Shown here: positions 48,001-58,224 of the stretch, piece by piece
Layout: each line of letters begins with the position of its first letter
Position numbering within the stretch: position 1 is the stretch's first letter
Assembly (NCBI GenBank): GCA_020310875.1
Contig: CM035423.1
Coordinates: forward strand, 128,414,811-128,478,810
Source of the DNA: Ceratopteris richardii
Taxonomy: Eukaryota; Streptophyta; Polypodiopsida; Polypodiales; Pteridaceae
DNA length: 64,000 nucleotides
Direction: 5' to 3'
Position numbers and translations under genes: made by a program
The notes under the pieces: generated by a model
Told to the model about the DNA's origin: nothing
Databases searched by the model: none
What the model saw: only the letters and a program-made list of their open reading frames with translations

Positions 48001-48892
48001 TCGGCACCAATAATGACCAGTATGTGCCATTTTGTATACTTTTAGCCGATTACAATGCGGAGATTCAACGACAATGTGGCAAGCCTCCCACATTTGCTAC
48101 ACAATTTGGTCCAGATGATATACCGGAAAGTGCTCAGCGTGGGTCCATCCATCAACCCACCTGGAGAATCAGGCTTTTGGAAACGTATCCAGAAATGGTC
48201 CAAACTTGGAATAATATGCCGTTGTTTATTAAGTATAACCCTTGTTACATTCCAATTCTTCGACGACGCACCTGGCCTGAATTCACTATTGCCGTCAGAG
48301 ACATCAAAGCCTGCGCAAAATGGTTGAATTATGTTTATCTGGCACCTCCACGAGGACCCCCCACAGTCAACTATATGATTTCTACAATCCGTCACTGGAG
48401 TATTCGGCTATGCAATAATCCTGATGTGATGGCCCAGATGTGTATGAAAATATTTGAATTAATGCTGATCACTTTCAGGACGTTTAAGAACATTAAGGAC
48501 CCTCACTTCTCAGGTGCAGGCTTTATGACATGAAACCAAGATCTAGTGTACGATATGAGTACCAACCCATCCATTGAAGTAATATATGCTTGGCACGCCA
48601 GAATCAAGTACCTCCCAGCCTACTTTAAACAGACATTTGAGGAGATGTTCATCACAGGATTCTGGGAATATCACTCCGAAATCTTTATACCCAGACCATC
48701 ACATCTCCTCCAATTATTTGCTGTGGAGAGAACTATTTACTCAGAACAATTGAGGGTGCCTCATCCAGATGTTCCCGGTCCTGTGAATTGGGATGATTTG
48801 CTCACAGATCTAGCACGCGGCTTGCGACTCGAAGAACACCACCTAGCCTCCGATGTCGTCCAATACTATGTTCAAAAATCCTCTAGACAAGG

Positions 48893-48912
48893 GTCTGTCA
48901 GGGGCGAGAGAC
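48893..48912 (+). promoter_or_regulatory. Hairpin upstream of the D polypurine tract
   Basis: GTCTGTC-AGGGGC-GAGAGAC, the same hairpin as in A and C with one mispair. Confidence 0.4.
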
Positions 48913-48927
48913 GCGAGAGTGGGGGGG
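48913..48927 (+). other. Element D polypurine tract
   Basis: GAGAGTGGGGGGG-type tract ending in seven G directly before the 3' LTR. It lies inside the ORF3 frame. Confidence 0.88.
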
Positions 48928-49618
48928 TGTTGGCAGCAGTCAGGGAACCGAAGGAGCCACAAGACGAAGAGAGTCAGAGCGAAGGGACAACACAAGCAGA
49001 CATGGAAGTCAAAGAAGATCTAGGAAATAGGCCAATAATTTTCCTCATGAAGAAGCAAGTATGAGCATCCACGCAAATCTAGCACTTAGGCAACCCCTTA
49101 ACTTTTCAAAAACCCTTACACCAATTAAAAGTGATTCTCATCACTAAACACCATTGTAAATACCATTTTATATTTTTATAGCTCCATTTTGTGCAAGCCA
49201 AGGAGTCCTTGAGCTTGAGGAGCTTTAGAAGTATCTACCTGCCAATTTTTGTAATTTTTGGATCTCGTTTGAGCCCTCAAATAAGCCCTGGAACCTAATT
49301 TTTAACTAGGCCGGACACTAGGTCTGAACAGGGCCAAAGCTAGTCAAAAACTATAAAAGGAGCTAGAGAGCTCATTTTTGAGGTGGATTGTAATTGAAAC
49401 AAACTTGTAAGAGCTTTTTGAAAGTAATCGAAGAACTCCATTGATTCTCACTCTTTGTCTTACCGTGTGTGCGCGTGTGTGTGTATGTGTGTATGTGTGT
49501 GCATGTTTGTGTGCTTCTCACTCACGCACTTGTGCCGCCACTTGCTCGAGGTCTTCATACCATCCTCACGTCTTCCCGGATTGACATTAAAGGAGGTGCT
49601 ACTCATCACTGAGCTACA
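48928..49618 (+). mobile_element. Element D 3' LTR
   Basis: 691 bp, with TATAAAA at 49362-49368. It carries 8 extra bp in the GTGTATGT microsatellite relative to the 5' LTR and is followed by GTCAG. Confidence 0.94.
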
Positions 49619-50772
49619 GTCAGACCAAAGGCATTGTACTGCGTGAATAGATCCTCCACTTGTTCAGCTCTTAGGACTTGCCGAAACTCAGCCACATGAT
49701 CGTATGGATCTCCAGTGCCATCGAAGTAGTTCTTCATGGACTTAACTAGCTGAGTCGGTCTCAAAGTCCTTGTGTGCTCTCTAGGTCGTGGTAGAGGGAA
49801 CTCATCCGCATTTCTTTGATTCCTGTGAGCTCTAAGTATCTCAGGTTCTACTCTATTTGTTTCCATCCTCGTTCTTTCTCTGCCCACTGGGTTGGCAAAG
49901 CTTACTTCTGGTCTATCTCTACTTCTGTCTCTTTGCATTCCATGAGCTTGGGATGTTCCAGCACTAGGGTGACCATAGGATACATTTGATCTTGGTTGGG
50001 GGAAAACGAATTCACCCTTCCAAGTGTAAGCATGCCTATCATTTTCTGTCACCACAAAGATCCTTCCTGAAGCGTGATCTAAGTAGGTCACTCTGCCTGG
50101 GCTATCAGGATCCTTAAACTCATAGATCATGATTGTTCCTATATCAGTTGGCTGATCAGATTTATACCTCCAAAAGGCTTCGTCAGTCTCTCGGTTCAGA
50201 AGCAGATCTATGCTCTTGTTGTCTTGGGGAACCCACTCAGGTGTGATAATCCTAGTGAGAACAGATTTGCCTCGGGGGGTTCTAGGTTCTACACCCATGT
50301 TTCCTTGTTCCAAGTCACCTAATTCCGCTTCTGAGATTACATTCCCAAATTCATCTGTCCTATCTCGGTGACTGGTGACTACGTATATGGTTCCTTCTTT
50401 GTCCATGTATGCTCCGTTTTCAAACTTGACAGCTGGGTGCTCTAGTCCTAAGGATTGGTCAGGGTTTTTAATCTGGACCACGGATCTTCCTAGGCCGTCC
50501 TCATAGATGCTAGCACCTAATCGGTTGGTCCTAAGGTATTCCAATTGTGTTTTGTAGGGGCCTTCTACCCTGTGCAAGTATGGCACACCTGAACTTCCCG
50601 TAGGTCTGTCCATGCCTTGAGACATCTCTGATTCACTGGTATCAGAGCTAGGGTAATGCGAGTGGTGACTCAACTGATGGGCCCAAGACCTTGCAGTATG
50701 ATTGACAGTAGCCTCTGAAGACCTAAGGCTTTGTCTCTCTCTTACTAGGTGTCGTCCTGATCTAAGGTTCAT
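49619..50772 (-). CDS. gag: Element C gag, N-terminal part
   Basis: Starts at ATG 50772 (MNLRSGRHLVRERQ) and is open for 384 codons until element D begins. It contains the uncharacterised N-terminal Gag domain and the first part of the Gag core ending in the FGLT string. The frame continues at 33049. No stop or shift is present in this part. The two parts plus pol would make a polyprotein of about 3,135 residues, normally cleaved by the element's own protease. Confidence 0.88.
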
Positions 50773-52685
50773 ATGCCTAACTGATTAACCCAATTTTTCC
50801 CAGGTACAACCACGTTTCTGAGTCCTTTTGTATCGGTTACTTGGTTCTTTTTATGTTGATTATCGTGTTTATACTCTTGTCTGATATCACGTCGTTAGGA
50901 ATACTTGAGTTTAATTTCGCACTTTAGTTTGGTCATTTTATGTTAGGTTCTTTTCCTTTAAGGTTGTCGTTCACACACACACAGGTTATCTCTTTACTTG
51001 CACTTGATTTCTTAGATAGTCTTTGATTTATCTCGTGCCTATCGTTGCCTGGAATTACTTCTAACACTACCCGCACTTAGCCTAAACTAAGAATTGACAG
51101 AGGGTGTTGCGGGTTTTCCAACCTTGAGTTCCTTTCCTTGTATTGTTGCCCTGGTGTGCCCAGGACGCGTGTTCCCAAGCCTGCACTTACTCTTGCTTTG
51201 CGTACCCTTAGCTGCTCTCAAAGGACCTGTAAAAGGCCCACTGTTAGCTCAAGACTTAAATTCAAAAGACAGAACCAATCACTTTCATTCATGTAACACT
51301 TCACCAATTTGCACTATGACTTTTTTGGACACAACTCTAGAGACCCCTGAACTTTGTTCCCCCTGGGTATGGTCAACTTCAAAATACCCTATCTAATATT
51401 CCTGATCTTAATTTAACCATAAGCAATCGATGTTTTTGTTGTACTCCCTGCGAGCTTTCCAACAAAACAAAAATCACGGCAAACGGATTTCGTATGAGAA
51501 AGTTATACCAGTTCAGGGTTTTGGGGCTAAAACAGGATTAAACTAGGTTAACAGGCAAACAGGAATTCTCGAGTTACTTGGGTCATGCCCTCGTAATGCA
51601 ATGCTACACCCTTGTGTTTGTCCCACACTTGGCCAAAATTTTAGACCATTATTTTTGCCTTAAAAATTTGACCCAATTTGCCCTTCTAACGTGTTCGCAA
51701 AGTCTGTCGGTCGCGATTGACAGGTCAGTCGCGATCGACGTGTCGATCGCAATTGACAGGTCCGTCGTGGCTGTCAGTCGCGATTGACTGGTCAGTCGCG
51801 ATTGACAGGGGTTACGAAAAGTCAATCAATCGTGGTCAAAGGGTCGTTGACTCAGTCAGTCGCAATTGATGGGTCGATCGAGATTGACAGGTCGGTCGCG
51901 AGGGTCTATCCGTCGTGGTCAAACAATCGTTGACTGTGTCGATCGCGATTGACAGAGCCGTCGTGGGCTGTCAGTCGCGATTGATGAGTCGATCGCGATT
52001 GATGGCTTGATCGCGATTGACAGGTGTCACGCGTATGGTCCGTCGGTCATGGTCAATCGGTCGTTGTCTCTGTCGGTCGCGATTGATAGAGCCGTCGTGG
52101 GCTGTCGATCGCGATTGACTGGTCGATCGCGATTGACTGGTCGATCGCGATTGACAGGTCTGTCCGTCGTGGTTTGTCGATCGCGATTGATAGAGCGATC
52201 GCGATTGACAGAAATCTGAGGAATTTCAAAAAACTAAACACATTTTTGGGAAGCTCTATGCCTGTAGATCATGGTTTTGCACTTTGTTTGGCAATTTGAA
52301 CATTTTTTCTGTCGGTCGCGATTGACAGAGGTCGGCGACACACAGACAGTTACTTCAAATTCCGTACCTGCGCAGAGTGCTGGGGACGATGATGTGACCT
52401 GTACCCGCAAGACAGCTCAAGAAACATGCAAAAACAGCACACACAATTTCGCTCTCTCGCTCTCTTTCACAAGTGAAATGAGGGAAATGAGGTGGAGAAG
52501 GTGATATGATAAAAAAACTGAAATTTTTGCAATGATGGAAATGGAGGTGGAAGATGGTGATGATGATGATGGTGATGATGGTGGTAAGGTAAGAAAGAGA
52601 AAAATAGGAAAAGTAAAGAAATTACCTACAACGCCAATGTCTCCAATCTACGTCTTACCATCACACGCTCGTCCTCAAAGCTCGA
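50773..52685 (-). other. Element C leader
   Basis: About 1.9 kb of non-coding leader between primer site and gag. It includes the conserved 30-nt block (51480-51509, minus), the minisatellite (51700-52330), a CAT/CAC-rich microsatellite near 52530-52585 and the donor-like GTAAG (52654-52658, minus). It retains about 130 bp after the conserved block that D has lost. Confidence 0.75.
51700..52330 (-). repeat. Element C leader minisatellite
   Basis: Same family as the D minisatellite: units of about 18 bp carrying TCGCGA, including the perfect palindrome TCAATCGCGATTGA. The unit number and arrangement differ from D, so the array changes quickly. Confidence 0.85.
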
Positions 52686-52703
52686 TCCCCGGCAATGGCG
52701 CCA
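52686..52703 (-). other. Element C primer-binding site (tRNA-Asp)
   Basis: Minus strand TGGCGCCATTGCCGGGGA, one change from the perfect tRNA-Asp complement seen in D. Confidence 0.9.
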
Positions 52704-52711
52704 AAATTTGG

Positions 52712-53394
52712 TGTAGCTTAGTGATGAGTAGCACCTCCTTTAATGTCAATCTGGGAAGACGTGAGGATGGTATGAAGACTTCGAGCAAGTGGCGGCACAA
52801 GTGCGTGAGTGAGAAGCACACAAACATGCACACACATACACACACACGCGCACACACAGCAAGACAAAGAGTGAGAAGCAATGGAGTTCTTAGATTACTT
52901 TCAAAAGCTCTTACAAGTTTGTTTCAATTACAATCTAACCTCAAAAATGAGCTCTCTAGCTCCTTTTATAGTTTTTGATTAGCTTTGGCCCTGTTCAGAC
53001 CTAGTGTCCGGCCTAGTTAAAAATTAGGTTCCAGGGCTTATTTGAGGGCTCAAACGAGATCTAAAAATTACGAAAATTGGTAAGCAACTACTTCTAAGGC
53101 TCCTCAAGCTCGAGGACTCCTCGGCTTGCACAAAATGGAGCTACAAAAAGGTGAACATGGTATTTACAGGGGTTGTTAGTGATGAGAATCACTTTTAATT
53201 TGTGTAAGGATTTTGAAAAATTAAAGGGTTGCCTTAGTGCTAGATCTGCGTGAATGCTCGTACTTGCTTCTTCATGAAGAAAATTATTGGCCTACTTGCC
53301 AGATCTTCTTTGACTGCCATGTCTGCTTGTGCTGTCCCTTCGCTCTGACTCTCTTCGTCTTGTGGCTCCTTCGGTTCCCTGACTGCTGCCAACA
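52712..53394 (-). mobile_element. Element C 5' LTR
   Basis: 683 bp, the same ends as the 3' LTR. TATAAAA (minus) at 52964-52970. Confidence 0.92.
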
Positions 53395-53399
53395 AAGAT

Positions 53400-56300
53400 C
53401 TAGACACAAGTAGAGATGTTTGGCTTGCATTGGAAAGGTTGTATGCTACGGGTACAAGAGCAAGGAAGATTCAACTAAAAAATGAGTTGAATAACATAAA
53501 GAAAGATACAAGGACATCAGTCAATGATTACTTGTTGAAGGTTAAAGAGATTACAGATCAACTAGGATCAATTCAAGCTCATGTGGAGGACGACGACTTG
53601 GTTGCACATACTCTCAACGGACTCAAGGATGATGAGAGATGGAAACCATTCATTACTTCAGTTTATGTTAGAGGAGAATTACCAGACTTTGATCAGCTTG
53701 TTGCTCTCATGGTCACGGAGGAGATAAATCTAAATGGCTCTACTTCAAATCAAAAAGGATCTCAAGGACAAGCTCTTTATGTAGGATCATCAAGAGGTGG
53801 AAACAGAGGAAGAAGAGGTTCAAATAGAGGTCGAGGAAGAAGGAGCGATGATCAAGGGACTTCAAGTGGCTTCTTCAACACAAGAGGAAGAGGAAGATCA
53901 AGCGTGAGAGGTACGAGAGGCAACTACAACTACAATCAAAGACAAAGGAGTGAAGATAACAACAATTGCTATATATGTGGAAGGTATGGACACTATGCCA
54001 AAGATTGTTATCAAAATGAAAATAATCAAGGTGGTAATCGAAGAGGAGGCTATTCAAGAAGAGGTAAACAACAAGGAAATTATGCAGTTGAAGGTAAAAG
54101 TGATGATTATGATTCTCTTCTTATGATGAATGTAGAAAGTAAGATGAATTGCAATAGTGATGTATGGTATGTAGATAGTGGTTGCTCTAATCATATGTCA
54201 CATGATGCTTCATGGTTTTCTAATATGCATAATCCTTCATGTAAAGGTCATGTTGAAACAGGAGATGATACAACACATAAGATTATGCAGGTTGGAGATG
54301 TTCTTATGCAAGATAAGAGCAAGACAAATTGCTTGAAGGATGTACTTTATGTGCCAACGATCACTAAGAATTTGATGTCAGTTGGTCAAATCATAGAAAA
54401 AGGTTTGCAAATAAGATTTAATCATGCAGGTTGCTTCATTGAGGATCCAAAGCAAAGGAGGTTAATTGCTAGAGGTCAAAAACAAGGTAGATTGTTTACA
54501 TTCAAGGTAAACCCAAATCATACAAACTATTTCTCTTATGGTATGCATCGAATAGCAGAGCTTGATCTATGGCACAAAAGGATTGGACATATGAATGTAC
54601 ACACATTAAAGGAGCTATCAAAGAAGAGGATTGTTGAAGGATTACCTGATCTTACTAAGCAACATATGGTGCATCTATGTGAAGCATGTCAAATGGGTAA
54701 GCAGAGTAGACAACCTTTCAAGCATTCAAGCTATGTAAGCAGTGGATTGCTAGAACTTATACACATGGACGTATGGGGTCCTACTAAAGAGGCATCCTTG
54801 GCTGGTAATAAGTACTATGTATCATTCATTGATGATCATAGTAGAATGACATTTGTGTATTTCATTAAACATAAGAGTGAAGTCTTTGATTGTTTCAAAA
54901 ATTTTAAATCATTTGTCGAGAAGCAAACAGGAAGATATGTTAAGAAGCTAAGATCCGATGGAGGGGGAGAGTATTTCTCTCAAGCTTTTATTGATTTTTT
55001 GTGTGATGAAGGTATCAAAAGAGAAGTTACATGCAGGTATACTCCACAACAAAATGGAGTTGCAGAAAGAAGAAACAGAATCATAGCAGAAGCTTCTAGA
55101 AGCATGCTAAATGATATATGTTTGCCTAATTCTTTTCGGGCTGAAGCTGTTAGCACAAGTGTGTACATTATGAATAGAGTACCTACTACTAGAGTTCATC
55201 ATTTGACACCATATGAGGTATGGCATGGAAGGAAACCAAGTGTAAGTCATTTGAAAGTATTTGGTTGTGTATGTTATGTACATGTACCTAGTGAAGTGAG
55301 ATCAAAACTTGATGTGAAATCAGAAAAGTGTATATTTATTGGTTATGCAGATACTCAAAGAGGATATAGATGTTATAATCCTCATACCAATAAGGTGATT
55401 GTTTCAAGAGATGTAAATTTTGATGAATCACTTTCATGGTATGTAGATAACAAAAGTTTGCAAGTCATAAATGAAGATTAAGAAGATACAGGTGAAGGAG
55501 ATGAGTGCTTACCTCAGCCCACAAAAAGTTTAAGTGATGAGAAAAGCAATTTGGATGAAGAAAGAGAGCTACCTTTCAATGGAAGATTAAGGCAAGATTC
55601 ACCTCCTAGTGTTAAAAGTAAATGTAAACTCAAACTTGTTGAAGTTAATGATGAAGGAGAGGAAATTAGTGATGTATGTGACTATGGAGAATCATCAAAG
55701 GTTCCTAATAAGAAAGGAAGAGCATCTACGTTGGAGGTAAGAAGAACTTCAAGAGTGAGTAAGCAACCTCAAAGGTATACGTATGAATCTTTCATGAATA
55801 CTCATTATGCTTTTATGACAAAAGTTGAGCAGGAAAATGAACCCACATATTATGATGAGGCAAAAGGAGATGAAAAGTGGGAGAAAGCAATGAGCGAAGA
55901 AATGGAAGCACTACAGGATAACAAGACTTGGAATTTAGTTCCAAAGATACCAAAGCAAACGGTAATTGGTTGCAAGTGGGTTTTTAAGATTAAAAGAAAT
56001 AGTGATGGTAGTGTGTCGAGATATAAGGCTAGACTTGTAGCAAAAGGATATAATCAAACTCAAGGATTGGACTATGAGGAGACATTTAGTCCAATAGCAA
56101 ACATGGCAACGGTGAGAACTTTATTGGCTTTAGCTGCAAGTAAAAGGTGGAATATATATCAACTCGATATAAAGAATGCCTTTCTTAATGGTGAGTTAAA
56201 TGAAGAAGTGTATATGTCACAACCAGATGGTTATGTGGATGCAAAATGTCATAATCATGTATGCAGGTTAAAGAAGGCATTGTATGGTCTTAAGCAGGCA

Positions 56301-57374
56301 CCAAGGGCATGGAATGCAAGGTTGGTAAAGTATCTTATGCTGCAAGGATACACAGCAAGTCATGCTGATCTTTCACTTTATGTAAAACATGTAGATGGCA
56401 TGTGTGTCTATGTATGCATTTATGTGGATGACTTGTTGATTACAGGGAATGATGCAAAAGCAATTGATGAGATAAAAGGTAATTTGGGAAAGGAATTTAA
56501 AATTTCAGATCTTGGTTTGCTTAGATACTTTCTTGGGATTGAAATTGTGTATGGCGATGAAGGTATGTGGTTGATACAGAGAAAGTATATATGTGATATG
56601 TTGAAAAGGTTTGGTATGCATGAATGTAAATTTGTTTCTATTCCAATGGAATGTAATGTAAAGTTGAGTGCAAAGGAAGGTGATGAGTTGCATGATATGA
56701 ATGTTTATAGATCCATGGTAGGATCTTTGATTTATGCAACAAAAACTAGACCTGATATATGCTATGCAGTGGGAGTATTGTCACAGTTTATGCATGAACC
56801 TAGAGTACCTCATATGCATGCAACGAAAAGAGTGCTTAGGTATTTGAAAGGTACCATGAGGCGAAGGATTATTTTATAGTCATGATGCTAATCTAACTCT
56901 TAAAGTCTTTAGTGATGCAGATTGGGCTGGAATCAAAGATGATAGAAGATCCACAAGTGGATATGTGGTAATAGCAGGAAACAAGACATTAACATGGAGT
57001 TCAAAGAAACAGCCTACAGTTGCTTTATCTTCTACAGAGGCTGAGTATAGAAGTTTAGCATTGGATACTACTGAAGTTATGTGGTTTAAAAAGTTGTTTC
57101 AGGACTTGAATGTGCAGGTTGATGTACCACTGATATATGGGGATAACTTGAGTAGCATTCATATGACCTCAAATCCTATTTTTCATGCTAGAACAAAGCA
57201 TATAGAGGTTCACTATCATTATGTTCGAGAGAAGGCCATAAACAATGAAGTACAAGTTTGTTTTTTGGGAACAAAGGATCAAGTGCAGATATCTTCCCCA
57301 AATCCTTGGATGGACCAAAGCTTCAAAAATTCAACTATATTCTTGGCATGAAGGAAATACCCTTTGAAACTTGA
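53400..57374 (+). pseudogene. gag-pol: Copia 2 gag-pol, remainder
   Basis: Continues in phase from 19967. In order: Gag; an RG-rich segment (about 53790-53940); a CX2CX4HX4C knuckle near 53967; an RG-rich segment; protease with VDSGCSNH near 54172; integrase with HKRIGH...H zinc ligands, CEACQ, HMDVWGP, SDGGGEYF and NGVAERRN; RT with YVDD at 56421-56432; RNase H with SDADWAG and SSTEAEY. Lesions are few: TAA 55479-55481 in the spacer between integrase and RT, a frameshift near 56865 and a 1-bp loss near 57288. The true stop TGA (57372-57374) overlaps the polypurine tract. The first 683 codons after 53430 are open. Confidence 0.92.
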
Positions 57375-57383
57375 GGGGGAGAA
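57371..57383 (+). other. Copia 2 polypurine tract
   Basis: TTGAGGGGGAGAA directly before the 3' LTR; it contains the gag-pol stop codon. Confidence 0.88.
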
Positions 57384-58224
57384 TGTTGCGAACATTTGTT
57401 TTATGTAGGGTACAAGTTTCAAATTATGTAAATACCTTTGGGAAGTCTTAAAATACTTCAAGAAGGCTCATATTATTCATAAAAGATAGCAAAAATACCA
57501 CGTGAGTTCTAGAACATGGTGAGTCAAATTAGTGAGTCACAAGGGAGCTGCAGTGGTATCCTAGTGGAAGGTCAATGTGGCTAGTTCTCAAAGTCCATCA
57601 ATACTTTGCTTATTTGAGCACTTGAGTCATGTAATACCTCCACCCAAGTGTCTAGCACGAATTTAGATGTATTAGGAAGGTTTTAGATTAGTTTCTCATG
57701 CTATAAAAAGAGGAGAAAAGTCGTGATCTTGTGGGAAGTCCAAGAGAGGCATATGTGTATCTCTATGCTGCTGTAGTTTTGTATGTAGAGATTGTAGAGC
57801 TTGTATCTTCCTCATTGTATATCCAAATTAAATTTTTGATAGCTCATTTGAAAGCGCTTACTGTCTACTTTCTCCCTGTAAATTTTCATAATCATTGGAT
57901 TTGTGAGCTGAGAGCAGTACTCTCTGCAAGTAGTGTGTGTTCTCTGGTTTCACCTCTGCTGAAGGTCTCCATTAAACCTCAAACTTGCAGAGGTCATATG
58001 TCCTTGTGTATTTATCCAAATTGAGTGTTCTTTGGCTCATTGGAAAGCTCTTGGTGTCTAGTATATGTGGTTAAAACAATTTTAGAAAGTTCTAATCCAT
58101 TAGAGAATAGTAAGCTCTGCAAGCATGACTGGTTTTTTGTGATGAAGTTTGTGAGAAGGTCAACTTGTTCCTAGGGGGTTCCACCTACTTCTTGCTATAT
58201 TTTGGAGGTCAATAAACTCCAACA
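57384..58224 (+). mobile_element. Copia 2 3' LTR
   Basis: 841 bp, same ends as the 5' LTR, TATAAAAA at 57702-57709. Confidence 0.92.

Larger units (their letters stand above)
45015..49064 (+). pseudogene. Element D ORF3 (unknown function)
   Basis: ATG 45015 in GGCCATGGC context; 1,350 codons in one frame, with no frameshift. Same architecture as C ORF3: N-terminal domain, acidic E/Q-rich segment (about 46240-46350), P/T-rich linker (about 46700-47060), coiled coil (about 47080-47720) and conserved C-terminal domain (about 47880-48850). It continues through the polypurine tract into the LTR to 49064. Stops: TAG 45828-45830, TGA 46551-46553 and TGA 48531-48533, all at positions where C has a sense codon. 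In a sampled 84-nt stretch (45751-45834) C and D differ at five sites before the stop, all silent, which suggests past selection on the protein. Confidence 0.84.
33055..49618 (+). mobile_element. Element D: 16.6 kb Ty3/gypsy retrotransposon with ORF3 (innermost)
   Basis: A complete plus-strand element inserted in the gag of C, with duplication GTCAG (33050-33054, 49619-49623), LTRs 33055-33737 and 48928-49618, tRNA-Asp primer site, leader, gag-pol, ORF3 and polypurine tract. It is the same family as C, in opposite orientation. LTRs differ at about 11 sites plus an 8-bp microsatellite expansion. Despite being inserted last, it has more coding lesions than C, so it was probably copied from an already damaged source, with enzymes from another copy. 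Confidence 0.94.
19968..53394 (-). mobile_element. Element C: 16.9 kb Ty3/gypsy retrotransposon with ORF3
   Basis: Minus-strand element with LTRs of 683 bp at both ends (5' LTR 52712-53394, 3' LTR 19968-20650), tRNA-Asp primer site, long leader, gag-pol, ORF3 and polypurine tract. The 5-bp duplication is AAGAT (19963-19967, 53395-53399). It is interrupted by element D within gag. LTRs differ at about 9-10 sites by eye, so it is young. It is the least damaged member of its lineage here: one stop in gag-pol and three in ORF3. By eye, RT and the primer type point to the Tat/Athila side of plant gypsy elements, but this needs a phylogeny. Confidence 0.93.
18624..58224 (+). mobile_element. Copia 2: Ty1/copia retrotransposon (interrupted by C and D)
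   Basis: LTRs 18624-19465 and 57384-58224. Target duplication CGATG (18619-18623) and CAATG (58225-58229) with one mismatch. Without element C it is about 6.2 kb. The pol reading of element A continues directly from 18623 to 58230, confirming the insertion. LTRs differ at about 30 of 840 positions by eye. It belongs to a different copia group from copia 1, but both LTRs share a motif around CATTGGAAAG. Confidence 0.92.
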
